DNA from: Bradyrhizobium sp. CSA112
Lineage (GTDB): Bacteria > Pseudomonadota > Alphaproteobacteria > Rhizobiales > Xanthobacteraceae
DNA length: 64,000 nucleotides
Direction of reading: 5' to 3'
Assembly (NCBI RefSeq): GCF_029051645.1
Contig: NZ_JAACFS010000010.1
Location: forward strand, 62,001-126,000
In this document: one piece after another, positions 24,558 to 32,508 of the stretch
Layout: the number at the start of each line of letters is the position of its first letter
Numbering within the stretch: position 1 is the first letter of the stretch
Made by a program: the position numbers and the translations under genes
Notes under the pieces: generated by a model
Seen by the model: only the letters and a program-made list of their open reading frames with translations
What the model was told of the DNA's origin: nothing
Databases searched by the model: none

Positions 24558-27512
24558 ATGGCGATCTATCATCTTCACGTCAAGGTCATTGGCCGCAACT
24601 CCGGCGCAAGCGCGGTGGCATCCGCCGCCTACCGCTCGGGCTTGCGTCTGCGTGACGGGCGCCTCGACCGCAGCCACGACTTTACCGCCAAGCGCGGTGT
24701 CGTCCATTCCGAGATCATGCTGCCAGCGAACGCGCCGGAAGCATGGAGTGACCGCGAACGGCTTTGGAACGATGTTGAAGCCTTCGAGATCCGCAAGGAC
24801 GCGCAGCTTGCCCGCGAGGTGGAATTCGCGCTTCCCCGCGAGATGACCCAGGCTCAGGGGATCGAGCTGGCCCGCGACTTCGTGCAGGCTGAGTTTGTGG
24901 ACCGGGGCATGATCGCCGATCTCAATGTGCATTGGGACATGGCCGAGGACGGCATGCCCAAACCTCATGCCCATGTCATGCTGACCATGCGCGCGGTAGA
25001 CGAGAACGGTTTTGGCCAGAAGGTGCGGGACTGGAACCGCACGGAGATGGTCGAGCGCTGGCGCGAACGCTGGGCGGAGATCGCCAATGAGCGCTTGGCC
25101 GAACTCGACATCGACGCGCGCATCGACCATCGGAGTCTCGAAGCGCAGGGCATCGCACTGGAGCCGCAAAGCCAGATCGGAGCGCCCGCCAGACGTATTG
25201 AGGATCGGGGCATCGAGGGTGAAAGCAACGAGGCCGATCGCGCCGAGATGCACCGGGAAATCGCGCGTGGCAATGGCGCGCGGATCATCGCCGATCCTTC
25301 CCTTGGGCTGGACGCGATCACGCATCAGCAATCAACCTTCACGCGCCGCGACATGGCGAAGTTCACGCATCGGCACAGCGACGGGATCGACCAGTTCAAC
25401 AAGGTAATGGGCGCGATGCGTAGCGCACCCGATCTGGTCGAACTCGGCAGGGACGCTCGCGGCGAAGATCGGTTTACCACCCGCGCCATGATCGAGGCCG
25501 AACAGCGCCTGCACCGCGCCGCCGAACTGATGGCCGAGCGCGAGCGCCATCAGGTGCGTGGGGCGGACCGCGAGGCCGCTTTTGCGAGCGCCGAACAGCG
25601 CGGCCTTGTCCTGTCGGGCGAGCAGGCCGACGCGCTGGCGCATATAACGGATGGGCGCGATCTTGGGATCGTGGTCGGCCATGCCGGAACGGGCAAGAGC
25701 GCGATGCTGGGCGTGGCGCGGGAGGTCTGGGGAGCGGCGGGCTACGAGGTCCGGGGCGCAGCACTTTCCGGCATCGCGGCGGAAAACCTCGAAAGCGGAT
25801 CGGGCATTGCGTCGCGCACCATCGCCAGCATGGAGCATGGCTGGCACCAGGGCCGCGACCTGCTCACCGCCCGCGATGTGCTGGTGATCGACGAGGCCGG
25901 CATGGTCGGTACACGGCAGTTGGAACGCGTACTGTCCCATGCTGCCGAGGCCGGAGCCAAGGTCGGCGATATCAAACAGTTGCAAGCAATAGAAGCAGGC
26001 GCGGCTTTCCGGTCGGTCCACGGGCGTCATGGCGGCGCGGAAATCGGCGAGGTGCGCCGCCAGCGGGAGGACTGGCAGCGGGACGCCACGCGCGATCTGG
26101 CGGCCGGCAGGACCGGTGATGCGCTTGAAGCCTACCGCTCCCGCGGCATGGTGCATGAGGCGCAAACACGCGAGCTGGCGCGGGACGATCTGATCGAGCG
26201 CTGGGACCGTGACCGGAAGGCAACGCCGGGGCGCAGCCGGATCATCCTCACCCACACCAACGACGAGGTGCGCGCGCTGAACGAGGCGGCGCGCGGGCGG
26301 ATGCGGGCGGCAGGTGATCTGGGCGATGAGGTACACCTGACGATCGAGCGCGGCGATCGCCACTTCGCCAGCGGAGACCGCATCATGTTCCTGCAAAACG
26401 AACGCGGGCTCGGCGTAAAGAACGGCACGCTTGGAACGATCGAACAGGTCAGCGCGCAATCCATGGCTGTGCAGACCGACGATGGCCGATCCGTTCGCTT
26501 TGACATCAAGGATTATAACCGGATCGACCATGGCTATGCCGCGACCATCCACAAGGCTCAAGGCATGACGGTGGATCGTGCCCATGTGCTGGCGACGCCA
26601 GGCATGGACGTCCATGGCGGCTATGTCGCCTTGTCGCGGCACCGCGACGGCGTGGACCTGCATTATGGCCGTGACGATTTTGCCGGTCAGGACCAGCTTG
26701 TCCGCACCCTGTCGCGCGACCGGGCCAAAGACATGGCTTCGGATTACGAACGTGCCGATCCGGCCCAAAACTATGCCGAGCGGCGTGGGATCACCTTCCG
26801 CGAGCGTGTGGCGGAGATTGTGCGCAAGGTCGTGCCCGAGAGGGTGCGCAACATATTCGATGGCCTACGCCCGTCTGCCGAAGCTGTGCCAGGCACGGGC
26901 AGCGCGCGGAGGCCGCAACGGGAAGCGCCGAAAAGGAAGGTGGTGGAAGATCCGGAAGGGGCGCTGCGTAAGGCCCGCACGAAGGCTCTCACCCGTCATG
27001 CCCGAGCCGTGAATGCGATCTTCGATATGCAGGACCAGGGCGGCAAGGCCGGCCCGGAGCAGGTGAAGGAATTGCAGGAGGCCCGCAAGGTCTTCGAGGA
27101 GGTGCGGCCCTACGGCTCGCACGACGCCGAAGCTGCCTACAAGAAAAACCCGGAACTCGCCCTTGAAGCTGCTTCGGGCAACTCTGCCCGCGCCGTCCGC
27201 GCGCTCCAGCTTGAAACCGAACTGCGCACCAATCCGAGCCGCCGCGCCGACCGTTTCGTGGAACGCTGGCAGAAGCTCGACCACACCAGCCAGCGCCAGT
27301 ATCAGGGCGGCGACATCGCCGGCTACAAGGCGACGCGCTCGGCGATGGGCGACATGGCAAAAAGTCTTGAACGCGATCCGCAACTGGAATCCATCCTCGC
27401 CAACCGCAAGCAGGAACTCGGCATCGCATTTGAATCAGGCCGCCGGCTCGGCCAGGAATTGGCCTTCACTCACGGCATCGACATTGGCAGAGGCCGGGGC
27501 ATCGGAATTTGA
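24558..27512 (+). CDS. traA: Ti-type conjugative relaxase/helicase TraA
   Basis: A 984-residue two-part enzyme. The MobA/MobL (MOBQ) relaxase domain (about 1-230) has the N-terminal nicking Tyr in SAAYRSGLRL and the HUH metal-binding His pair in KPHAHVML. The SF1 helicase domain (about 345-730) has Walker A in VVGHAGTGKSAML, Walker B in LVIDEAGMVG, and late motifs in TIHKAQGMTVDRAHV and YVALSRHRDGV. A basic, helical C-terminus follows. It nicks oriT, stays covalently bound and unwinds the transferred strand. Around residue 468 the usual 'VVLVGD' helicase strand is reduced to KVGDIKQLQAIE, which looks like a three-residue deletion and may weaken helicase activity. No mating-pair or VirD4 genes are in the window. 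Confidence 0.9.
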   Translation: MAIYHLHVKVIGRNSGASAVASAAYRSGLRLRDGRLDRSHDFTAKRGVVHSEIMLPANAPEAWSDRERLWNDVEAFEIRKDAQLAREVEFALPREMTQAQGIELARDFVQAEFVDRGMIADLNVHWDMAEDGMPKPHAHVMLTMRAVDENGFGQKVRDWNRTEMVERWRERWAEIANERLAELDIDARIDHRSLEAQGIALEPQSQIGAPARRIEDRGIEGESNEADRAEMHREIARGNGARIIADPSLGLDAITHQQSTFTRRDMAKFTHRHSDGIDQFNKVMGAMRSAPDLVELGRDARGEDRFTTRAMIEAEQRLHRAAELMAERERHQVRGADREAAFASAEQRGLVLSGEQADALAHITDGRDLGIVVGHAGTGKSAMLGVAREVWGAAGYEVRGAALSGIAAENLESGSGIASRTIASMEHGWHQGRDLLTARDVLVIDEAGMVGTRQLERVLSHAAEAGAKVGDIKQLQAIEAGAAFRSVHGRHGGAEIGEVRRQREDWQRDATRDLAAGRTGDALEAYRSRGMVHEAQTRELARDDLIERWDRDRKATPGRSRIILTHTNDEVRALNEAARGRMRAAGDLGDEVHLTIERGDRHFASGDRIMFLQNERGLGVKNGTLGTIEQVSAQSMAVQTDDGRSVRFDIKDYNRIDHGYAATIHKAQGMTVDRAHVLATPGMDVHGGYVALSRHRDGVDLHYGRDDFAGQDQLVRTLSRDRAKDMASDYERADPAQNYAERRGITFRERVAEIVRKVVPERVRNIFDGLRPSAEAVPGTGSARRPQREAPKRKVVEDPEGALRKARTKALTRHARAVNAIFDMQDQGGKAGPEQVKELQEARKVFEEVRPYGSHDAEAAYKKNPELALEAASGNSARAVRALQLETELRTNPSRRADRFVERWQKLDHTSQRQYQGGDIAGYKATRSAMGDMAKSLERDPQLESILANRKQELGIAFESGRRLGQELAFTHGIDIGRGRGIGI

Positions 27513-27639
27513 TTCATCCATTTGCCGCCGTCTCTACGCCACGCTACGATGAGTCGAAAAATCCTCTTGCTCGCTGCAACTGCTTGTCCTGTCTGGTCTC
27601 AGAAGCTCTCAGAGACAGTCAGCAGGAGGCAGCGCGGTT

Positions 27640-27852
27640 ATGCGCGAACCAGACCGTATCATCCGCTTGAGAACCGTGCTTTCCCGGACCGGGCTGTCCC
27701 GGTCCACCATCTACCGCAAGATCGCCGAGGGCACGTTCCCGCCGCAGATCAAGATCAGCATTAACGGGAGCGGCTGGCATGAGTCTGACATCAACCGCTG
27801 GATCGCCGATCCCGTCGCATGGCGCCCGAAACGCGAGTTCGATGCGGTCTGA
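27640..27852 (+). CDS. alpA: AlpA-family helix-turn-helix regulator
   Basis: A 70-residue protein matching AlpA/excisionase-type regulators: RLRTVLSRTGLSRSTIYRKI (helix-turn-helix), GTFPPQIKIS, then WHESDINRWIADP. AGGAGG precedes the ATG by nine bases. Such proteins switch on integrase or excision genes in integrative elements and prophages. It lies between the tra genes and the tRNA-Arg fragment and probably belongs to the tra-bearing element. The stop is a double TGA TGA, and the same frame then stays open to 28104 without a standard start near its beginning. Confidence 0.8.
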   Translation: MREPDRIIRLRTVLSRTGLSRSTIYRKIAEGTFPPQIKISINGSGWHESDINRWIADPVAWRPKREFDAV

Positions 27853-28068
27853 TGAGGCCTCAGGTGGATTGCTGCCGACGACAGTGAACCGGACCGGCGT
27901 CAGGCCGTAAAGGCTGGCGCTATCGCACCCCCGCTTCGCGGCTTCGGCCTTGACGCCCTGACGCCGTCCCGGTTTGAGCTCTCCAAGCAGACAAAGGCGG
28001 ATTGGGAGCGGTCGCGCTTCCAATCCAGAACGGAGAGGCAGCGGGCGGAGCTCGACGGCAAAAAATTT

Positions 28069-28110
28069 CCCCAGACTAAACCCCAGACTAAACGCAAATT
28101 TTAGTCTGGG
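28069..28110. repeat. Tandem 12-bp repeat plus inverted copy (hairpin)
   Basis: CCCCAGACTAAA occurs twice in tandem (28069-28080 and 28081-28092). It is followed seven bases later by the inverted copy TTTAGTCTGGG (28100-28110). The second repeat and the inverted copy form a perfect 11-bp stem. It could be a terminator, since A/T residues follow, or a set of recombinase/excisionase arm sites, since it lies about 50 bases before the tRNA fragment. Confidence 0.6.
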
Positions 28111-28157
28111 CGCATTTTAGGCCGTTCTGAAAATCGGCGACATGTGAAGAAGATAGA

Positions 28158-28202
28158 TGGCGCGCCCGAAGAGATTCGAACTCCTGACCCCCAGATTCGT
28201 AG
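28158..28202 (-). other. att: tRNA-Arg 3' fragment: candidate attachment site of an integrative element
   Basis: Read on the minus strand this 45-bp stretch is the 3' part of a tRNA-Arg: anticodon loop CTACGAA (anticodon ACG), variable loop GGGGGTC, T-arm AGGAGTTCGAATCTCT and acceptor end CGGGCGCGCCA. The 5' half is absent to the right, where the recombinase gene begins 180 bp away. This is the typical displaced repeat left when an element integrates into a tRNA 3' end. The geometry places the element on the right side. Confidence 0.75.
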
Positions 28203-28381
28203 TTTTGGCCATGCGCCAAATCACGGTTAAGGGTGGTTAAGCAAGAATCGTCGGATGGGGGGTAAGTCTAAGATTTGACGGCGTAAATTAACGGCGCTTA
28301 GTCAAAGCCGGCTTAGACCTCCAGATCAAAGCGCGCGGTAGTTGGCCTCCGCATACGTGCAAAACCCGTGCAGGAGGATTT

Positions 28382-29668
28382 ATGCCGACGACCCAAGCTC
28401 CCCGCTTATTGTTGACCGACAAAGCCGTCAAAGGCCTACCCTATTCCTCGGGCAAGGCAAAGATCGTCCGGGACAGCAAGATTCCCGGCTTTCACCTCTG
28501 GGTCGGCAAGTCAACCAAGACCTTCCGCTTCCAGTATGAGACACCCCGCTCAGAAGGTGTGCGTGGCTCAACGAAGGTCGAGTGGCTTGGAGAACACCCC
28601 CACGCCAGCGCCGACCAAGCCAGGGCAAAGGCCCTCGAAATCGTGGCCCTGCGCGCCCGCGGAGAGGCCATCCCACGCGGCTTTGCCGTTGCTGCTGAAC
28701 TCGCCCCTGCCCTCACCTTCAAGGCCGCCTGGGAGGCCTACAAAGCCGCCATCACCAAAGAGAGCAAGAGCATCCGCACCATTGCCGACTACCAGGACAA
28801 GTTCGATCGGCACCTGAAGGCTTGGCATGATCGGCCGCTTGCCAGCATCAAGCGCGAGGACGTTATCCAAGAGCATGCAGCCGTCACGGAGCGCGCCCGT
28901 CAGGCGCGGGCCGGCCAAAAGTACGCCAGCGGCAAATATGCCGCCAACGGCACCATGCGGTTCGCTCGGGCCGTCTGGAATTACGCCAAAGACGAATTGG
29001 AGACGCCCGGGCTTCCCGAGCGCAACCCGTTTCGATCGGGAAAGCTGTTCCACAAGGAAAAGGCCCGTAACACCGGCATGGGTGTTGCGGAGCTACCGGG
29101 CTGGTGGGCGGAGCTCCAGGCACTCCCAAATCCGATCCGCCGCGAACTGCACTTGTTCATGTTGCTGACCGGCCTGCGCCGTACCGACGTCCTCACGGCC
29201 AGGTGGGCCAATTTCGACCCTGCCCGTCCATCGCTGCGCCTACCCTCTCCAAAGGGCGGCGAAGACCGCGCATTCGAGCTGCCGCTTTCGACCGCGCAGC
29301 TCGAATGCCTCGAGCGCGTCAGGGAGGCCGGCCGGATCTACTATCCCGAAGAAAGCAAAACCTGGATCTTCCCAGCATCCGGCAGCCATGTCGCTGAGGT
29401 CAAGGAAGAGGGCCGGCAGAAACTTTCTCACACAGGGCACGCGCTTCGGCATTCGTTTCGCACCCTGGCAGCCGCAACCGGGGTCGATCGACTTCGCCTC
29501 AAAATCCTGATGAACCATGCGATCGATGCTGACGTTACTGACTCTTACGCAAATGTTCCGGCCCTGTTCGCTTCGTTGCTGCAGGCCCAGGAACAGATCT
29601 CTCAATTTATCGCCACGGGTATAGGATTGCCCATTGCGACCGCAATCGAGGTGTCACGTGAAAACTGA
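28382..29668 (+). CDS. int: Tyrosine site-specific recombinase (integrase)
   Basis: A 428-residue phage-type integrase. An N-terminal arm-binding region (about 1-100) and a SAM-like core-binding domain (about 110-210) precede the catalytic domain. Catalytic residues are plausible in TGLRRTDVL (Arg), HALRHSFRT (His-x-x-Arg), LMNHAI (His) and the nucleophile in VTDSYANV (Tyr). AGGAGG lies just upstream of the ATG. It lies beside the tRNA-Arg fragment, so it very probably integrates the element at that tRNA. It overlaps the next gene by 11 bases. Confidence 0.92.
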   Translation: MPTTQAPRLLLTDKAVKGLPYSSGKAKIVRDSKIPGFHLWVGKSTKTFRFQYETPRSEGVRGSTKVEWLGEHPHASADQARAKALEIVALRARGEAIPRGFAVAAELAPALTFKAAWEAYKAAITKESKSIRTIADYQDKFDRHLKAWHDRPLASIKREDVIQEHAAVTERARQARAGQKYASGKYAANGTMRFARAVWNYAKDELETPGLPERNPFRSGKLFHKEKARNTGMGVAELPGWWAELQALPNPIRRELHLFMLLTGLRRTDVLTARWANFDPARPSLRLPSPKGGEDRAFELPLSTAQLECLERVREAGRIYYPEESKTWIFPASGSHVAEVKEEGRQKLSHTGHALRHSFRTLAAATGVDRLRLKILMNHAIDADVTDSYANVPALFASLLQAQEQISQFIATGIGLPIATAIEVSREN

Positions 29669-30158
29669 GCGACACTGGCAAGCTCGATCGGGAGAATACC
29701 TGCACCAAATCGATGCGATCGACCAACAGCTCCAAGATAACCTCCACGACCAACAGCGGCTTGCGCTCGAGCGGGAGCGACGCAAAGTATGCCGCGCGTT
29801 TGCCGAGCTATTGGCAAGCGTTGACACGGGTTTCGATGAACCCGCCTTTTTCTCGGACGACGGCCGCGTAGTCAGGATGTTCATTCACATTGACGGCGTT
29901 CCGCCAAAAAAAGCACGCGTTCGCGCAAAGGATTGGCTAATGCAGCGTGGCATAGAATGGGATGGAGCCGCACCCGTGTTGCGCCACGCGATTAGGACCG
30001 CAATTGAGGCAGGAGACGATTGCCCAACTGACATATTCGGACTGTTCCACGAATGGACGATCTCGATCGACGGGCCGGATCAACGTTTCCTCAAAGCTAA
30101 AGCTGTTGCCGATGCGCTGCTCGATGCATACGAGAACAATAAGGTAGCAGACGTGTAA
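29658..30158 (+). CDS. Hypothetical protein translated with the integrase
   Basis: A 166-residue protein starting GTG at 29658 (VKTERHWQARSGEYL), overlapping the integrase stop. The first 60 residues are highly charged and helical (QIDAIDQQLQDNLHDQQRLA, probable coiled coil). The rest is mixed alpha/beta with VRMFIHIDGVPPKKARVRAK. I recognise no family. The tight overlap suggests a role with the recombinase or in element maintenance. Confidence 0.65.
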   Translation: MKTERHWQARSGEYLHQIDAIDQQLQDNLHDQQRLALERERRKVCRAFAELLASVDTGFDEPAFFSDDGRVVRMFIHIDGVPPKKARVRAKDWLMQRGIEWDGAAPVLRHAIRTAIEAGDDCPTDIFGLFHEWTISIDGPDQRFLKAKAVADALLDAYENNKVADV

Positions 30159-30260
30159 AGCTTAACCCTTAAGCTTAATGCGACAATCGCCTTGCAAATT
30201 TTGTCGTAAAACTAGCAAGATATATGCACTACCGGTCGCGCAATATGGCTGCGCGACTGG
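30158..30260. repeat. Cluster of three hairpins downstream of the int operon
   Basis: Three inverted repeats occur in about 100 bp: AAGCTTAA-CCC-TTAAGCTT (30158-30176, perfect); CGACAA…TTGTCG (30181-30206); and CCGGTCGCGCA/TGCGCGACTGG (30232-30260, one mismatch). The first lies on the stop codon of the preceding gene. None has a clear T-tract, so protein-binding or attachment-arm sites are as likely as termination. The rest of the gap to 30453 shows no gene. Confidence 0.5.
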
Positions 30261-30453
30261 AAATATCGGTAGCGTTTACCCCCGTGACGTCGCAGACCTG
30301 ATCTCCGATGAACAGCCGGTGCGGTAAGGCCATTTAAGCGATCCGACGAATGCAACCCATCCTGAATGGGAGCGCTCGTCTGCCTTCGCTTCTCATCTCT
30401 CATGTCGAAGACAACGTAGCGCTTCTCATTCGGTAACACCGAAGGAATTGCGC

Positions 30454-30780
30454 ATGTCGATCGTCAACCCCACTGAGGCTAGCCCCGCCTCACCGGCCGA
30501 TTTCAAAGTTCTCATCAAGCTGACAGTCCGCGAGACTCTGCAACAGCTTGACGTCGCTGGTGATGCGAGCACATTCATCAATAGCAAGGACTGCGCTGCA
30601 ATGCTCGGCATTAGCCCGGAGCACCTGAGCGCCATGCGTGCTCGCAATCAAGGTCCAGCCTGGTCCGGTTACGCCAAGTGGATCCGATATCGCCGAAGCG
30701 ACGTGATCGGCTGGCTGACCAACCTCCCAAAGGAAACCAGAAATGATTCCCGAGCGTCAAGCAAAGGAGAAGGGCTATGA
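30454..30780 (+). CDS. Excisionase-like helix-turn-helix protein
   Basis: A 108-residue protein beginning MSIVNPTEASP. The middle (FINSKDCAAMLGISPEHLSAMRARNQGP, then WIRYRRSDVIGWL) is a MerR/excisionase-type winged helix that binds DNA. It is probably the element's excision factor or regulator. The two Met codons at 30448 and 30454 are both possible. It overlaps the next gene as ATGA, so they are coupled. Confidence 0.7.
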   Translation: MSIVNPTEASPASPADFKVLIKLTVRETLQQLDVAGDASTFINSKDCAAMLGISPEHLSAMRARNQGPAWSGYAKWIRYRRSDVIGWLTNLPKETRNDSRASSKGEGL

Positions 30781-31145
30781 GCGATAGTGACGTTGTATTC
30801 GAGTCCTTTCTAAGTTTGGATATCGACCCTCCTTACGCCGCTTTAGTTCCGGCGCTAAAGACCGCGCGCACCGCCCTTCTTGAAAAACGCCTATGGGAAT
30901 TAGGGCAGATGGCCGCTCGGTTGCATGGGTTGAACACCCGCAAAGCGCTCGATGCGATCGCCCGGAATGAACTTTGTCTCTTAGAGGTCGCGAAGCTTGC
31001 TCATAAACGCAAAGCGACTGTTCATCTCGCTCCAAACGGAGTGGTCATCTTCACTGAGAACCATAAGCACAGGCGAACCACGCTCATTCCAAAGAGGCTG
31101 ATCAGGATCAGCGTAAGCAAGATCCGTCTTGCCCAGGGAATATAG
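30777..31145 (+). CDS. Hypothetical protein of the integrative element
   Basis: A 122-residue basic protein with no signal peptide or membrane helix. A helical N-terminal half (PYAALVPALKTARTALLEKR, AARLHGLNTRKALDAIARNE) precedes a basic C-terminal half rich in Lys and Arg. AAAGGAGAAGGG lies just upstream and the ATG overlaps the preceding stop. I recognise no family; the charge suggests nucleic-acid binding. Confidence 0.6.
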   Translation: MSDSDVVFESFLSLDIDPPYAALVPALKTARTALLEKRLWELGQMAARLHGLNTRKALDAIARNELCLLEVAKLAHKRKATVHLAPNGVVIFTENHKHRRTTLIPKRLIRISVSKIRLAQGI

Positions 31146-31157
31146 GAGGTGACGACG

Positions 31158-32051
31158 ATGTCAGAGACGAGTGATCGACTTCGAGGGTTGCAGACAGAGG
31201 ATGACCGAATTCGCTTGGGCGAGCTTATTGGCGAAAAGTATCCAAAGACCAAGGGAAATGGTCCGGCAGCGGTCGCCAAAGTCCGAAAATTGATTCGATG
31301 GATCATTAGGGACTACCAGCTGGCCCAAGCATCGGAGATATTTTGGGTGATCGACAACTATTGGTCGGTTCGCTGCGGCGTTTATTGGCCCTTGAAGACT
31401 ATGAAGTCCCTTGTGCAAGAGGAATTTGACAAAGCGGTTGAAGAAGGCCGCCGCCGGCTCAGCCCTCTCGAAAAGCGACGCGCCTTGGAGGCTCAAAGAC
31501 GCGCCCAGCAGGCCAAGCGAAAGGCCGATGCAGCCCTCACCAAAGAGCTGGCTGAAGCCCTCGGCACCACACGGCGATTTGCTTTGATCGCGCGCACCGA
31601 GGGTACAACTGAGCCGAAAACCGCGCGGATAATGGCGAGAGTTCTCGGCACTGATCCGAAGGACCACTTGCGCGAACGCTCCCGAACGCGCCGGCAGATG
31701 GACCTACCCAATTGGTTCATGCGCCTTTGGGTACCACAGGGGACATTCCGGGATTTTCTAGCCGATGAAGTAGAATTGGTTGAAGCAGCGGAGACAGTAG
31801 TTCGAGCCCTTCGAGCACAGAAGGGCGACGACTGGATACAACAGGGGGACATCAATTCCCTAGAAAAGCTCGTCCTGCATTGCCGCTCGGTCGATCAAAG
31901 CGATGCGGCGGCGTCCGCTGCCGAGATTTGGAAAGCCTTCAAACTCTGGAAAATTGAACTGGTGGCAGCAATGGCGACCCGAACCGTGAAGGAGGATCTA
32001 TGGACTGAAGCGACGCTCCATTGGAACCACTGGAGAGCCAATCGCCCTTGA
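31158..32051 (+). CDS. Hypothetical protein with possible XRE-like helix-turn-helix
   Basis: A 297-residue protein. I chose the ATG at 31158, eight bases after AGGAGG; a GTG at 31149 lies within the ribosome-binding site. The N-terminal part (KVRKLIRWIIRDYQLAQASEIF) is helical, the middle is a charged coiled coil (LEKRRALEAQRRAQQAKRK), and LAEALGTTRRFALIARTEGT with KTARIMARVLGTDP resembles an XRE helix-turn-helix. It is the last gene of the int-linked operon. It may be a replication or control protein; function is not established. Confidence 0.6.
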   Translation: MSETSDRLRGLQTEDDRIRLGELIGEKYPKTKGNGPAAVAKVRKLIRWIIRDYQLAQASEIFWVIDNYWSVRCGVYWPLKTMKSLVQEEFDKAVEEGRRRLSPLEKRRALEAQRRAQQAKRKADAALTKELAEALGTTRRFALIARTEGTTEPKTARIMARVLGTDPKDHLRERSRTRRQMDLPNWFMRLWVPQGTFRDFLADEVELVEAAETVVRALRAQKGDDWIQQGDINSLEKLVLHCRSVDQSDAAASAAEIWKAFKLWKIELVAAMATRTVKEDLWTEATLHWNHWRANRP

Positions 32052-32199
32052 TCGCAACGAGGAGGTATTCAGTAAGCCCGGAGGCAGCAGCCTAATCAGA
32101 TCGACAAAGGACGGAACCGATTGCGGATAAGGGCGAGCAATTTCCAGAGCTTGTCCAAGTTTAGATACGGTCTCACTCTCTCTACTCTTATATAGGAGT

Positions 32200-32247
32200 A
32201 TACAAGAAGAAGAAGTATAATAGGTACAGTTCTTCTTCCTCTTGTAT
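32200..32247. repeat. Purine/pyrimidine hairpin in A/T-rich DNA
   Basis: ATACAAGAAGAAGAAG (32200-32215) pairs with TTCTTCTTCCTCTTGTAT (32230-32247), with one mismatch over about 17 bp and a 14-base loop (TATAATAGGTACAG). One arm is all purine after ATAC, the other all pyrimidine. The arms are long enough for a stable RNA hairpin, but no T-tract follows directly. Confidence 0.5.
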
Positions 32248-32458
32248 GCTTCATAAGAGAAAGTGGCTGGTGATAATAGCCAGTAAGTCTAAGAGAAATA
32301 TTTCCCTATCTTCAGTCTCGGCTGCGGCAGTGGATTTTTGGCGGGTCCTTCCGGAGCAATAGGGTCTATGAGGGTAGATCGTGAGCTCACCGTCACGCTG
32401 AAATTGGGCCCCAAAAAAATCGCCTAGGGTATAGATAAGGCGCTCGGCATCATGTTTG

Positions 32459-32487
32459 CCGGGCCTAACCCTGCGCAGGTTAGGCTC
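32459..32487. repeat. Dispersed palindromic repeat, copy 1
   Basis: CCGGGCCTAACCCTGCGC followed by AGGTTAGGCTC, with arms CCTAACC/GGTTAGG. It is related to the copies at 34411, 46801 and 51539, which share the frame CGGG…AACC(T)…GGTT(G/A)(A/G)G.TC. All four copies are intergenic. Confidence 0.5.
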
Positions 32488-32508
32488 CGAGGGTGGTAGT
32501 GTCAGCCT

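Larger units (their letters stand above)
32052..32508. other. Non-coding, locally A/T-rich region after the int operon
   Basis: No gene is apparent. It holds a purine/pyrimidine hairpin (32200-32247) and a dispersed palindrome (32459-32487). The A/T-rich stretch around TATATAGGAGTATAC contrasts with the surrounding G+C-rich DNA and could be part of an origin or a transferred segment. Confidence 0.4.

Noticed and set aside
25332..26768. A 478-codon minus-strand frame inside traA
   Set aside because: Antisense shadow; traA shows the relaxase and helicase motifs in the other direction.
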